From Nonlabens sp. (lineage in GTDB: Bacteria > Bacteroidota > Bacteroidia > Flavobacteriales > Flavobacteriaceae), in contig JAHDIQ010000001.1 in NCBI GenBank assembly GCA_020630715.1, positions 554,513-618,512 on the forward strand: 64,000 bases of DNA. Direction: 5' to 3'. Shown here in pieces: positions 16,406 through 25,216 of this stretch (the first letter of the stretch is position 1; every line of letters begins with the position of its first letter). Under the pieces are notes generated by a model. The model had not been told where the DNA came from, ran no database searches, and worked only from the letters and a program-made list of their open reading frames with translations. Both the position numbers and the translations under genes were made by a program.

Positions 16406-17257
16406 ATGAAAAATCTTAGTTTATTAATCATAGCATGTTGCTTTTCTATTTGTACTTATGCGATTTCATTCAAAGCAACACCTATTCACGTACAAGTTAG
16501 CGGGAAAGGCGAACCTATTCTATTTATTCCAGGCTTTACGGTTCCTGGTGAAATTTGGAATCCTATAGTAAAAGAATTGTCAAATACCTACGAATGTCAT
16601 GTTGTGACTTTGGCAGGATTCGGTGGCACACAACCTATTGAATTTCCGTGGTTACCTAAAGTAAATCAAGCTATCGAAAGCTATATTAAAGATAACCAGC
16701 TTAAGGATGTTACTGTTATAGGTCATAGTTTAGGCGGTACGGTAGCAACTTGGCTAGGAGCTCAAAATGATAATGCTATCAAAGAATTGATTTTAGTAGA
16801 TGCATTGCCATGTGCTGGTGCCTTAATGATACCTGATTTTGATCCTGAGCATTTGGCTTATGATAGTCCGTATAATAACCAACAGCTGGAAATGGACGAT
16901 ACACAGTTTGAACAAATGGCAACTATGATGTCTAGTGCGATGAGTCTAGATACAACAGCACAACAAAAAACTAAAAACTGGATTATTCAATCAGATCGTA
17001 AAACCTATGTTTATGGCTATACAGATTATCTTAAATTAGATCTAAGAAAAGAATTGAACAACATTAGAATGCCTGTTACTATCATTGCGGCAACACAACC
17101 GTATGGTGAAACGATGGTAAGGCAAACAAATCAAACCCAATACGAGAACCTAGAAACCTATAATTTAATCCTAGCGCAAGATGCAGCACATTTTATTATG
17201 CTGGATCAACCAGAGTGGTTCATGGAACAAATTAAACAACTATTAGCAATAGATTAA
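16406..17257 (+). CDS. Exported alpha/beta hydrolase
   Basis: A 283-aa hydrolase with signal peptide MKNLSLLIIACCFSICTYA. The oxyanion region FIPGFTVPGE, the nucleophile elbow GHSLGG (near residue 105 of the mature frame) and the terminal DAAHFIMLDQP histidine are visible. An in-frame ATG at 16322 lies inside the atp terminator and would bury the signal peptide, so I use 16406. Its stop overlaps the ATG of the ECF sigma gene (TAATG), a coupling that hints the three-gene operon acts together. Substrate unknown. Confidence 0.85.
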   Translation: MKNLSLLIIACCFSICTYAISFKATPIHVQVSGKGEPILFIPGFTVPGEIWNPIVKELSNTYECHVVTLAGFGGTQPIEFPWLPKVNQAIESYIKDNQLKDVTVIGHSLGGTVATWLGAQNDNAIKELILVDALPCAGALMIPDFDPEHLAYDSPYNNQQLEMDDTQFEQMATMMSSAMSLDTTAQQKTKNWIIQSDRKTYVYGYTDYLKLDLRKELNNIRMPVTIIAATQPYGETMVRQTNQTQYENLETYNLILAQDAAHFIMLDQPEWFMEQIKQLLAID

Positions 17258-17748
17258 TGAATATTCAGGATCAATTTGATACTATCTATGAACAGCACAA
17301 AGCACGAGTGTATAAACTCTGCTTAGGATATGCCTCAGGAGATACAGCACTTGCAAAGGACTGGTTGCAAGAAGTTTTTATCAAAGTATGGAAACATAGA
17401 AAATCTTTTAAAGGAGACTCTAGTATCAGCACTTGGATTTATAGAATTACGGTGAACACCTGTCTAAGTGATTTAAGAAAGTCACAACGCACAGTACCTT
17501 TTAATCAGGAAATTATCTTAAAGGACAATGAATCGAAAGCTGTAGATCAAGCAACTCAAATTCATAAAATGTATCAGTGTATTGATCAATTAACAGCACA
17601 AAACAAGACTTTAATTCTACTAGAACTGGAAGAAATCCTACAAGTAGATATTGCTGCTACGGTAGGAATCGCCCATGGTGCCTTGCGCACTAGATTGAGC
17701 CGTATACGTAAATCACTTTTAAAATGTATTACAAATGGAAAAAGATAA
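17257..17748 (+). CDS. ECF-type RNA polymerase sigma factor
   Basis: A 163-aa sigma factor. Region 2 is DQFDTIYEQHKARVYKLCLGYA...DWLQEVFIKVWKHRKSFKG with the STWIYRITVNTCLSDLRK segment, and region 4 (about residues 105-155) has the helix-turn-helix DIAATVGIAHGALRTRLSRIRKSL. It overlaps the hydrolase gene by one base and the downstream membrane protein gene by 14 bases. That overlap is the usual arrangement of ECF sigma factors with a cognate inhibitor. Confidence 0.92.
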   Translation: MNIQDQFDTIYEQHKARVYKLCLGYASGDTALAKDWLQEVFIKVWKHRKSFKGDSSISTWIYRITVNTCLSDLRKSQRTVPFNQEIILKDNESKAVDQATQIHKMYQCIDQLTAQNKTLILLELEEILQVDIAATVGIAHGALRTRLSRIRKSLLKCITNGKR

Positions 17749-18286
17749 ATTAACACAACTATGGTCAGAACAGGGAACGACCATTACAGATATTGACGCT
17801 CAACAACTCATTCTTAAATCAAATAAACAGCGTAATAAGCAACTAATTGGGATCGTCGTTATGGTAGTTACACTAGTTATTTTAGCTATTTATGCTGTAC
17901 TATTTTTACCACAGCAATGGAATACCTTTAGTCTAGGTCTTCTATTAATGATAGGTAGTTTAACCTTTAGAATCGCACTAGAATTTTATTATCGATGGAT
18001 TAAGGAAACTAGATTAGTCACTATGGATTACAAAGCTTTTCAGGACTATCTCACTAGCTACTACAAATCTAGAAGATGGATAAATTATGTAATCACACCT
18101 ATTTGCTTCGGATTGTATTGTTATGGTTTGATATTGCTATTTCCTTATTTCAAAAGAGAGTTTTCAGATGGATTTTATACATATTTAATTTATTCTGGTG
18201 CGTTATCGCTGCTTATCATTGCGGTTATCATCATTTACGGAATCATAAAGGAACATCGATTTATGAAAAGTATGAGTAATATGTAA
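17735..18286 (+). CDS. Membrane protein, candidate anti-sigma factor
   Basis: A 183-aa protein with a ~37-residue cytoplasmic N-terminus (MEKDKLTQLWSEQG...LILKSNKQRNKQ) followed by four hydrophobic segments. It has no recognisable zinc anti-sigma HxxxCxxC motif. The 14-bp overlap with the sigma gene and the short soluble N-terminus suggest it holds the sigma factor at the membrane, but this is inference from position. Confidence 0.7.
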   Translation: MEKDKLTQLWSEQGTTITDIDAQQLILKSNKQRNKQLIGIVVMVVTLVILAIYAVLFLPQQWNTFSLGLLLMIGSLTFRIALEFYYRWIKETRLVTMDYKAFQDYLTSYYKSRRWINYVITPICFGLYCYGLILLFPYFKREFSDGFYTYLIYSGALSLLIIAVIIIYGIIKEHRFMKSMSNM

Positions 18287-18302
18287 TGGTTGTAGGTATT
18301 TC

Positions 18303-18316
18303 GCTTTCGCGAAAGC
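18303..18316. repeat. Dispersed palindrome copy 5 (intergenic)
   Basis: Exact 14-bp core 17 bases after the candidate anti-sigma gene and upstream of the lipoprotein gene at 18384. Confidence 0.97.
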
Positions 18317-18383
18317 AAAATCCGTATCATCATTAAGTAAAAAACAGGCATTATAATTGCTCATTAATCCCTAAATTGTAATC

Positions 18384-18893
18384 ATGAAACTAGCATATAT
18401 ACTCATAACATTTGCCCTTACTTCTTGTGGTGCACAAAAATTTGCGACTACCTTAAAAGCATCAGATTTTTCTAAATATGTACAGCCGTATGCACAAGCA
18501 TGGAGCGGTGGCGCACCAGGATCAGGTAATGGAATCACACTTTTTTTCCCAACACAGGCGTTACAAAACAATGAGTTTGTAGCAGTTTATTTTAGAGGAT
18601 TAATGGCAGAAAATAGTAGTTATACATCAGATGATCGCGAGTTAATGGTGACTAGGTTTATGATTCCTAATAAGGAACGTAAAGATGTTGTCATGCATTT
18701 AGATTCTAATAAAGAGGCCGCAAATGAGATTCCAGACGTAAATCAAAAAGAATTTCCTTTTGAGCTAAAAGATGATGAGGCAGTCATCGCGGTAAAACCA
18801 TATAATGATAATGACGCCGAGGTTTCTTACATAAAAATCACTGGAATTCAAGAAAGGCAACAGTTATTTATGCCATCCATGTCTAAACAGTAA
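18384..18893 (+). CDS. Lipoprotein of unknown function
   Basis: A 169-aa protein with leader MKLAYILITFALTSC (lipidated Cys15). The rest is predicted mostly beta, with GSGNGITLFFPTQALQNNEFVAVYFRG and an acidic C-terminal half ending in IKITGIQERQQLF. I do not recognise the family. It stands alone between a palindrome copy and a terminator. Confidence 0.75.
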   Translation: MKLAYILITFALTSCGAQKFATTLKASDFSKYVQPYAQAWSGGAPGSGNGITLFFPTQALQNNEFVAVYFRGLMAENSSYTSDDRELMVTRFMIPNKERKDVVMHLDSNKEAANEIPDVNQKEFPFELKDDEAVIAVKPYNDNDAEVSYIKITGIQERQQLFMPSMSKQ

Positions 18894-18937
18894 TTTGTAA
18901 ACTCATTAAATCTACTATTTCACTCATTGAAATAGGT

Positions 18938-18967
18938 GAAGCGCTCAATCTAGCTTTGGGTGCTTTT
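18938..18967 (+). terminator. Probable terminator after the lipoprotein gene
   Basis: AAGCGCTC (18938-18945) can pair with GGGTGCTT (18958-18965), using two G-U pairs, and is followed by a T-rich run. It overlaps the promoter of the next gene. Confidence 0.6.
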
Positions 18968-18985
18968 TTATTGCTGGTATGTTTG
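18956..18985 (+). promoter_or_regulatory. Promoter of the VWA-protein gene
   Basis: TTG (18956-18958), exactly 19 bases, then TATGTTTG (18978-18985): both flavobacterial elements at the preferred spacing, about 20 bases before the ATG at 19005. Confidence 0.7.
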
Positions 18986-19004
18986 AGTCATAAAATAATA
19001 AATC

Positions 19005-19826
19005 ATGAAAAAACTCATTCTATCCATGATCTTAGTTGCTACAGGCAGCACGATCGCAACCGCACAAGGAGCAAAAATCGCAAACGAAATCAGAAACTAC
19101 ATGAATGCCGAGTCTAGCGATGAGATGATCGAGGTAAAAGATAAGGCTGGTAAGACGCATTACGTACGCAGTGCGGCAACTACATCTACTTATCATATAG
19201 GTGGTCAAAACACCGCATCTAATTCGGTCATTTTTGATGCCTTTAATTCCCATCCAGAATGGGTAGATATGAATGTCGTAGTAGACTGGACCGGAAGTAT
19301 GTACAGCTATGTAGGTCAGGTAGTGAGATGGCATCACCTTAATAAAGATAAACAGCTTATTAATAGTATGGTATTATTTAATGATGGTGATGATAAAATC
19401 AGACAAGGTCCTAAAGTTATAGGCCGTACAGGTGGAATTTATTATCCTAATCACTTAAACATTGATGATTTCTTAAAAACCGTAGCTACTGCCGTAGATA
19501 ATGGCGGTGGTGGTGATGCGCCAGAAAATGATCTAGAAGCCATCATCGCATCTCAAAACCGTGATGAAAGCAATAGGCCTTTTGTCTTAATTGCAGATGC
19601 GACAAATATTAAGGATATCTCCTTAATTCATCAAATCAAACGACCAGTTCACGTCATTATGTGTGATGGACCTAGTAACGATTACATTCAGCTAGCGCGC
19701 ACTACTGGTGGTAGCATTACTTGGCCAGGTGGATATACAGATTATAGCACTACTTGTAACCATGCTTGTGTCACTACTTGTACTGTTAGACATGTGCACC
19801 AGTTATGCGATGTAGCACATCATTAA
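19005..19826 (+). CDS. Secreted von Willebrand factor A-like protein with Cys/His-rich tail
   Basis: A 273-aa protein with signal peptide MKKLILSMILVATGSTIATA. A VWA-type fold begins at VDMNVVVDWTGSM; DWTGS fits the DxTxS/DxSxS metal-ion-dependent adhesion site, and the later GGGGDAPENDLEAI carries the typical Asp of the third MIDAS loop. The last 25 residues are rich in Cys and His (CNHACVTTC...HVHQLCDVAHH), possibly a metal-binding or disulfide tail. No T9SS domain is visible. Function unknown; single-gene unit with its own promoter. Confidence 0.8.
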   Translation: MKKLILSMILVATGSTIATAQGAKIANEIRNYMNAESSDEMIEVKDKAGKTHYVRSAATTSTYHIGGQNTASNSVIFDAFNSHPEWVDMNVVVDWTGSMYSYVGQVVRWHHLNKDKQLINSMVLFNDGDDKIRQGPKVIGRTGGIYYPNHLNIDDFLKTVATAVDNGGGGDAPENDLEAIIASQNRDESNRPFVLIADATNIKDISLIHQIKRPVHVIMCDGPSNDYIQLARTTGGSITWPGGYTDYSTTCNHACVTTCTVRHVHQLCDVAHH

Positions 19827-19849
19827 TATTATAATGTTTTACTTTCTGA

Positions 19850-19873
19850 ATTACGCTTTTGCGAAAGCGTAAT
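19850..19873. repeat. Dispersed palindrome copy 6 (variant, intergenic)
   Basis: Same as the 24-bp form at 13681 except for one C-to-T change (CGCTTTTGCGAAAGCG), which breaks the symmetry at one position. It lies just after the VWA gene. Confidence 0.9.
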
Positions 19874-19922
19874 GAAATCAACACAATGCTCTGTATAAAG
19901 ATCATTAAGTAAATTGTACAAG

Positions 19923-19967
19923 CCTGCGATTATAGTTACCTTAGCCAGTAACAAATCGCAGGTTTTT
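19923..19967 (+). terminator. Hairpin with T-run directly before the flippase start
   Basis: CCTGCGAT (19923-19930) pairs with ATCGCAGG (19955-19962), followed by TTTTT that runs into the TTG start codon of the flippase gene. It either ends transcripts from upstream or works as an attenuator of the flippase-dut operon. Confidence 0.7.
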
Positions 19968-21429
19968 GAGTTCATTACAACGCCTTTTTAAGCACACTTT
20001 TATTTATGGTCTAGCGACTGTATTGCCACGATTGCTTACGGTATTGCTCACTAAATTACTTACAGAATACTTACCTAGTCGGTCTGATTTTGGTGAGGTA
20101 TCCGTTATTTTTTCATGGATCATTATTTTTAATGTGCTATTAACCTATGGAACTGAGACTGCCTTTTTTAGATACTTTACAGAAACTAAAGACAAGTCTA
20201 AAGTACTAGGAACTGCACTAGGAACACTCCTAGGAAGCACCTTGATTTTTATCATCGTTGCTTATTTAAGCCTAGATTATATAGAAGCTTGGAGCGATAA
20301 ATCTGCAGATTACTGGAAATGGGTTATAGGAATTCTAGCGCTAGATACGCTAGCGGTAGTGCCATTTGCTTATATGCGCGCCTTAGGTAAACCTATGAAA
20401 TATGCGATCATTAAAATGATCAATGTTTTTATATCTGTAGGTTGTAGTGCGCTGTTTTTAATATGGTTACAAGATATTCCTACCTTAAATTCATGGTTGC
20501 CTATAGATAAAATAGAGTTGTATTTCATTGCCTTTTTTACAGCAAGCGCGATTACGTTTTTAGTGGTGAGTAAACCCTATTTTAGTAAATGGTCATTTGA
20601 TGCGGTGTTATGGAAAAAAATGTTGCGATACGGTTTTCCTATATTGATAGCTGGACTAGCTTTTGCTATTAATGAAACTTTTGATAAAATTCTTTTAGAA
20701 TGGTTACTGGTAGATGATGCTACTGCACAAGTAGGACTTTACACAGCCTGTTATCGACTTGCAGTAGGAATGACTTTGTTTGCCACAGCTTTTAAATTAG
20801 GTGTAGAACCCTTCTTTTTTAGCGAGGCACAAGATGAAAAAGCGCCACAATTATACGCACAAATCACAAAGATGTTTGTGATTTTAGGTTCTGTAGCCTT
20901 ACTAGCTTACATCGTGTTTATAGACTTGATCAAGATCCTTATTATTGACGAAGACTATTATGAAGCGATGGATATTGTGCCATTAATTTTAATAGCATAT
21001 CTATTTTTTGGTGTTTACCAGTCTATTTCGGTATGGTACAAAGTGACGGATAAAACTAAATACGGTGCAATTATTTCTGTAGCTGGTGCGATTATTACGA
21101 TTCTATTGAATATTATCATGATCCCTAGAATGGGATATATGGCTAGTGCTATTACGACTTGTGCCGCTTATGGCGTAATGATGCTGGTTTCTTATGTGTG
21201 GAGTAGAAAACACTTTGCTATTCCTTATGATTTAAAGAATATACTGTTGTATTTGTTGCTAGCGATCAGCTTAACCAGTCTATTCTTTTATTATGTAAGA
21301 GAAGAATTAGGAATAGGAACCTGGCAAACGTATGTTGCAGGAATCATTATGATTCTAGTGCTAGGAATATTTATAGGATATAGAGAACAACATTTTATCA
21401 AACAAATTCTACGTAAAAATGACGATTAA
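19966..21429 (+). CDS. Polysaccharide flippase (Wzx/MOP superfamily)
   Basis: A 487-aa integral membrane protein with about 14 hydrophobic segments, starting [36 protein letters not shown], typical of oligosaccharide flippases that move lipid-linked saccharides across the inner membrane. TTG start is chosen because family similarity begins there; no in-frame ATG lies near. The first codon overlaps the T-run of a hairpin. Its end overlaps dut by 11 bases. Confidence 0.88.
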   Translation: MSSLQRLFKHTFIYGLATVLPRLLTVLLTKLLTEYLPSRSDFGEVSVIFSWIIIFNVLLTYGTETAFFRYFTETKDKSKVLGTALGTLLGSTLIFIIVAYLSLDYIEAWSDKSADYWKWVIGILALDTLAVVPFAYMRALGKPMKYAIIKMINVFISVGCSALFLIWLQDIPTLNSWLPIDKIELYFIAFFTASAITFLVVSKPYFSKWSFDAVLWKKMLRYGFPILIAGLAFAINETFDKILLEWLLVDDATAQVGLYTACYRLAVGMTLFATAFKLGVEPFFFSEAQDEKAPQLYAQITKMFVILGSVALLAYIVFIDLIKILIIDEDYYEAMDIVPLILIAYLFFGVYQSISVWYKVTDKTKYGAIISVAGAIITILLNIIMIPRMGYMASAITTCAAYGVMMLVSYVWSRKHFAIPYDLKNILLYLLLAISLTSLFFYYVREELGIGTWQTYVAGIIMILVLGIFIGYREQHFIKQILRKNDD

Positions 21430-21853
21430 AATCATCAATAAATCATCACATGCATTACCACATTATGAAACCATCGCTAGCGCTGGAATGGACTTACGTG
21501 CTCATCTAGAAGAAGCTTTGACCTTACAACCTATGGATCGTGCTATCATTAAAACAGGATTATTTATAGAATTACCTATAGGATATGAAGCGCAAGTAAG
21601 ACCACGCAGTGGATTAGCTGTAAAAAAAGGAATCACGGTTCTCAATGCACCAGGAACCGTAGATGCAGATTATCGTGGTGAAATAGGTGTGATTTTAGTA
21701 AATCTTTCTAATGAGCCTTTTACGATAGAAAACGGTGAACGTATCGCACAATTAGTCATCGCGCAACATGCCAGAGCAGAATGGCTAGAAGTAGGAGAGT
21801 TGAGTACCACAGATCGTGGTGCTGGCGGTTTTGGTAGTACTGGCGTGAAATAA
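21419..21853 (+). CDS. dut: dUTP diphosphatase
   Basis: A 144-aa trimeric dUTPase with all five motifs in order: [40 protein letters not shown] and the C-terminal [10 protein letters not shown]. It hydrolyses dUTP to dUMP and keeps uracil out of DNA. The coding region overlaps the flippase by 11 bases and abuts the convergent histidine kinase gene with no space, so this is a possible rearrangement junction. Confidence 0.97.
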   Translation: MTIKIINKSSHALPHYETIASAGMDLRAHLEEALTLQPMDRAIIKTGLFIELPIGYEAQVRPRSGLAVKKGITVLNAPGTVDADYRGEIGVILVNLSNEPFTIENGERIAQLVIAQHARAEWLEVGELSTTDRGAGGFGSTGVK

Positions 21854-23005
21854 TTACATCACCTTATTCAGCTGTATTTCAAAGGTCGTTCCTTCATCTT
21901 TTTTACTATTTGCGACGCGTATACGACCTTTATGATATTCATTAATAATGCGGTAAGCTAGCGATAAACCAAGTCCCCAACCGCGTTTTTTTGTTGTAAA
22001 TCCTGGAGTGAATACTTTGTTCCAGTCGGCTTTTGGGATTCCTTTTCCAGTATCTGTTACGGTGACATAGACCTTATAAACATCTGCGCGCAGGTAGATG
22101 TTTATGGCACCTTTCCCTTTCATAGCATCGATACCGTTTTTAATAAGGTTTTCAATCACCCATGCATAGAGCTGTTTATTCAATTTTACGGTAATGGGTT
22201 GTTCTGGCAGGTCTAGACTAAATTTAACCAGCTTTGAGCTACGACTAGTGATGTAAGTAACTGCCTGTCTGGTTTCTTCTACAACATCAAGTGCTGTAAG
22301 CTTAGGAATGGATCCTATTTTTGAAAAACGCTCTGTAATGGTTTGTAATCTGTCGATGTCTTTTTCCATTTCTACTACATAGCTAGGATCTACATCGGTA
22401 TCTTTTAATAAGGTAGTCCATCCTACTAGTGATGATAATGGTGTTCCTATTTGATGAGCACTTTCTTTGGCGATTCCAGCCCATAATTTGTTTTGCTCAC
22501 TAGCTTTAGTAGATCGATAATAAAACCAAATCAATCCCGCAAAAAGGAATAGAATAAGCAATAATGCTAATGGGAAATACTTCATTTTTTTAAGTATCGG
22601 GCTATCACCGTAATAAATGGTTTGAAATGGTTTTCCATTAAAAGTGACTTCTAGTGGATCGTTCTGTTCTGAATAAACTTTTATTAATTCTTTTAGTTTG
22701 ACCGTATCTTTTAGGACTTCTTCTGGAAGATTACGTGCCTCTAACTCACCTTTATAATTTTCTTTAATTAACGGAATTGTAGTTGCATTGTTAGTTACTG
22801 TATAACTCAAATCACCCATTTCTGCATCCAGTGGTTGATTATAAACATCCTGAATTGCAACACGATATTCTTCCATGTTTTTACGCTCACTTTCTTTAAG
22901 CTGGAGGAAAAACTGATAGGTATTCCATAAAATCAATGCGGTTACAGCTATGGAGAATAGAATGATTACCCATCGTAATATATTTCTAGTAGATGTAAAA
23001 TTCAT
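21854..23005 (-). CDS. Membrane sensor histidine kinase
   Basis: A 383-aa kinase: one TM helix at residues 11-32, a ~110-aa periplasmic region, a second TM near 145-165, then a HisKA-like helix with AKESAHQIGTPLSSLVGW (phospho-accepting His) and an ATPase domain with N box ENLIKNGIDAM, G1 DTGKGIP and G2 KKRGWGLGLSLAYRI. No response regulator is adjacent, so it is an orphan here. Its stop abuts the dut stop. Confidence 0.93.
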   Translation of the reverse strand: MNFTSTRNILRWVIILFSIAVTALILWNTYQFFLQLKESERKNMEEYRVAIQDVYNQPLDAEMGDLSYTVTNNATTIPLIKENYKGELEARNLPEEVLKDTVKLKELIKVYSEQNDPLEVTFNGKPFQTIYYGDSPILKKMKYFPLALLLILFLFAGLIWFYYRSTKASEQNKLWAGIAKESAHQIGTPLSSLVGWTTLLKDTDVDPSYVVEMEKDIDRLQTITERFSKIGSIPKLTALDVVEETRQAVTYITSRSSKLVKFSLDLPEQPITVKLNKQLYAWVIENLIKNGIDAMKGKGAINIYLRADVYKVYVTVTDTGKGIPKADWNKVFTPGFTTKKRGWGLGLSLAYRIINEYHKGRIRVANSKKDEGTTFEIQLNKVM

Positions 23006-23158
23006 GCAACTATTTTAGCGAGGTTTAAAGATAAACTTATAAGCCTAACGTCCTAGTTTAGAAAAGATTTTATTACTGCTTATGTTTATAAACTAGTGAT
23101 GAACCTGTAGCATAAAACGGCTTAAATCCATACCTTTACGATCCTAAAAAAAGAACAA

Positions 23159-24010
23159 GTGACTATAAATCCACAAGAGGTTTCTACTGCACAATTACAC
23201 GGTATCATGCTAGGCGCTGTACAACCGCGACCTATTGCATTTGCTAGTACGGTAGATGCAAATGGGAATGTGAATTTATCACCGTATTCTTTTTTTAATG
23301 TGTTTAGTGCAAATCCACCGGTAATGATTTTCTCACCAGCGCGACGTGTACGTAACAATACTATTAAGCACACTTTAATAAACGCTCGCGAGACTAGCGA
23401 GGTAGTAATTAATGTGGTGAATTATGATATCGTACAGCAAATGTCCCTTTCTAGTACAGAGTATGATGCTGGAGTGGACGAGTTTGTAAAAGCAGGATTA
23501 ACACCAGTAGATTCTGTCAAAATAAAACCACCTAGAGTAGCAGAAAGTCCCGTACAATTTGAGTGTAAGGTAAAAGAAATTGTTGAATTAGGTCAGGAAG
23601 GTGGCGCAGGAAACTTAATTATATGTGAGGTCGTAATGGTTCATGTAAATGATGAAATCCTAGACACAAACGGTAAAATTGATCCTATAAAAATCGACAC
23701 GGTGGCGCGTATGGGCGGTAACTGGTATTGCCGTAGTAAGGATGCGATGTTTGAAGTGCCTAAACCTTTGGCAACGCTAGGTGTAGGCGTTGATGCACTA
23801 CCAGATCATGCTATTAACAGCGATATTTTAACAGGTAACGATTTAGGTAAATTAGGAAATGTTGAAGCAGTTCCTAGTAGGGAAGAGGTCATCGCTTTCG
23901 CGAAAGCGGAACAATTACCAGTATTAAAGATTAAAGAGAAACACTCACGTGCTAAAGAGTTGATCCTTAAAGGTGAAATCCTAGAAGCGTGGAAAATTTT
24001 ATTATTATAA
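23159..24010 (+). CDS. Flavin reductase family protein
   Basis: A 283-aa protein with the FMN-binding split-barrel fold of flavin reductases: AVQPRPIAFASTVDANGNVNLSPYSFFNVFSANPP, then NTIKHTLINARETSEVVINVV. Likely binds FMN; the physiological electron acceptor is unknown. GTG start 26 bases after a near-consensus -7 box (TACCTTTA at 23131-23138). AFAKA from the dispersed palindrome sits at residues 246-250 in a C-terminal extension outside the conserved barrel. Followed at once by the DUF3127 gene. Confidence 0.88.
   Translation: MTINPQEVSTAQLHGIMLGAVQPRPIAFASTVDANGNVNLSPYSFFNVFSANPPVMIFSPARRVRNNTIKHTLINARETSEVVINVVNYDIVQQMSLSSTEYDAGVDEFVKAGLTPVDSVKIKPPRVAESPVQFECKVKEIVELGQEGGAGNLIICEVVMVHVNDEILDTNGKIDPIKIDTVARMGGNWYCRSKDAMFEVPKPLATLGVGVDALPDHAINSDILTGNDLGKLGNVEAVPSREEVIAFAKAEQLPVLKIKEKHSRAKELILKGEILEAWKILLL
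23893..23908. repeat. Dispersed palindrome copy 7 (in flavin reductase gene)
   Basis: CGCTTTCGCGAAAGCG in frame as I-AFAKA-E. Confidence 0.97.
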
Positions 24011-24011
24011 C

Positions 24012-24392
24012 ATGGAAGTACAAGGAAAAATTAAAGTAATAGGAGAGACTAAATCATTCGGTTCTAGTGGATTCCAGAAAAGAGAGCTAGTCGTTACTAC
24101 AGAAGAGCAGTATCCACAGCATTTAAATCTTGAGTTTTTACAAGATAAAACAGGCTTATTAGACGGTTTTCAAGTAGGTGAGCCCGTAAAAATAGGCATC
24201 AACTTACGTGGTCGTGAATGGACCAGTCCACAAGGTGAGGTAAAATATTTTAATTCTATTGTAGGATGGCGTATTGAACGTGTCGCGCCAGCAGGTGCAC
24301 CGCAGGCTGGTGCTCCAGAAGTACCGCCTTTTGATGAGTTTGAACCTATCCAAAATTCAAAGGATGAAGATCACGATGATCTACCGTTTTAA
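24012..24392 (+). CDS. DUF3127 domain protein
   Basis: A 126-aa protein with an OB-like N-terminal ~85 residues (EVQGKIKVIGETKSFGSSGFQKRELVV...GREWTSPQGEVKYFNSIVGWRIE) typical of DUF3127 and a disordered Pro/Ala then acidic tail ending DEDHDDLPF, resembling the C-terminal tips of single-stranded DNA-binding proteins. A nucleic-acid role is an inference. Starts one base after the flavin reductase stop. Confidence 0.85.
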   Translation: MEVQGKIKVIGETKSFGSSGFQKRELVVTTEEQYPQHLNLEFLQDKTGLLDGFQVGEPVKIGINLRGREWTSPQGEVKYFNSIVGWRIERVAPAGAPQAGAPEVPPFDEFEPIQNSKDEDHDDLPF

Positions 24393-24411
24393 TTGAAACG
24401 ATCTGAAATAA

Positions 24412-24440
24412 AAAATCCCAACCATTACAGTTGGGATTTT
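24412..24440 (+). terminator. Bidirectional-looking terminator after DUF3127
   Basis: AAAATCCCAAC (24412-24422) pairs exactly with GTTGGGATTTT (24430-24440), followed by CTTTT. Confidence 0.88.
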
Positions 24441-24454
24441 CTTTTGAAATAACT

Positions 24455-24527
24455 TAGTCCTCAAACAAACTCAAAAAAAAGCAATGATGAAAATAAATTT
24501 GGATTCGAGGACTATCCAAAGATTGCT
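24455..24527 (+). promoter_or_regulatory. Interlocking inverted repeats in the aat leader
   Basis: TAGTCCTC (24455-24462) pairs with GAGGACTA (24507-24514). Between and beyond them AGCAAT (24480-24485) can pair with ATTGCT (24522-24527), giving a pseudoknot-like order. The second is followed by CTTTTT. This is the 125-bp stretch before the aat start. Confidence 0.4.
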
Positions 24528-24565
24528 CTTTTTATTACATTTTCCAAACTTAAGCTCTTGAAATC

Positions 24566-25210
24566 GTGTATTTGCTAGATGAAAGACTACATTTTCCTGA
24601 TCCTAGAACAGCACCAGACCATGGATTACTAGCTATGGGCGGTGATTTATCTGTGGATCGATTGCTTCTAGCCTACAGCTCTGGCATTTTCCCGTGGTAC
24701 AACGATGGTGAACCTATCTGCTGGTGGAGTCCAGATCCTAGAATGGTGTTTGACCTGCGTAATGATCAACCACTTAGGATTACTAAGTCTATGCGTCAAT
24801 CACAGCGCAATAAAGGTTATGAACTTAGAGAAAACACCTGTTTTAAAGAGGTGATGATTAATTGTGCAACAGCTACCCGATCAGATCAAGATGGAACATG
24901 GATTAATGACGATATGCTATCTGCCTATACTCATCTTCATGAGTTAGGTCATGTAAAAAGTATTGAGGTTTTTAAAGATGACCAGCTAGTAGGTGGATTG
25001 TATGGTGTGGATTTACCAGAGCAACAGATATTCTGTGGTGAAAGTATGTTTTCAAAAGCTACAGATGCTAGTAAAATCGCACTAATGTATTTAGTTGATC
25101 AACTACAGTCTAAAGATTATAAACTTATTGATGGCCAAGTTTATAATGATCATCTAGCTAGTCTAGGAGCGGTAGAAATAGACCGCGAGGTGTTTCTGTC
25201 AATGTTATAG
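24566..25210 (+). CDS. aat: Leucyl/phenylalanyl-tRNA-protein transferase
   Basis: A 214-aa transferase of the N-degron pathway that adds Leu/Phe to proteins with N-terminal Arg/Lys, marking them for ClpAP. Family motifs include GLLAMGGDLS, SSGIFPWYNDGEPICWWSPDPRMVF, GTWINDDM, SIEVFKDDQLVGGLYGVDL and FCGESMFSK. Start is a GTG; the protein begins at the conserved FPDP region, so length is normal. Transcribed alone between two terminator-like structures. Confidence 0.95.
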   Translation: MYLLDERLHFPDPRTAPDHGLLAMGGDLSVDRLLLAYSSGIFPWYNDGEPICWWSPDPRMVFDLRNDQPLRITKSMRQSQRNKGYELRENTCFKEVMINCATATRSDQDGTWINDDMLSAYTHLHELGHVKSIEVFKDDQLVGGLYGVDLPEQQIFCGESMFSKATDASKIALMYLVDQLQSKDYKLIDGQVYNDHLASLGAVEIDREVFLSML

Positions 25211-25216
25211 CTGTTT

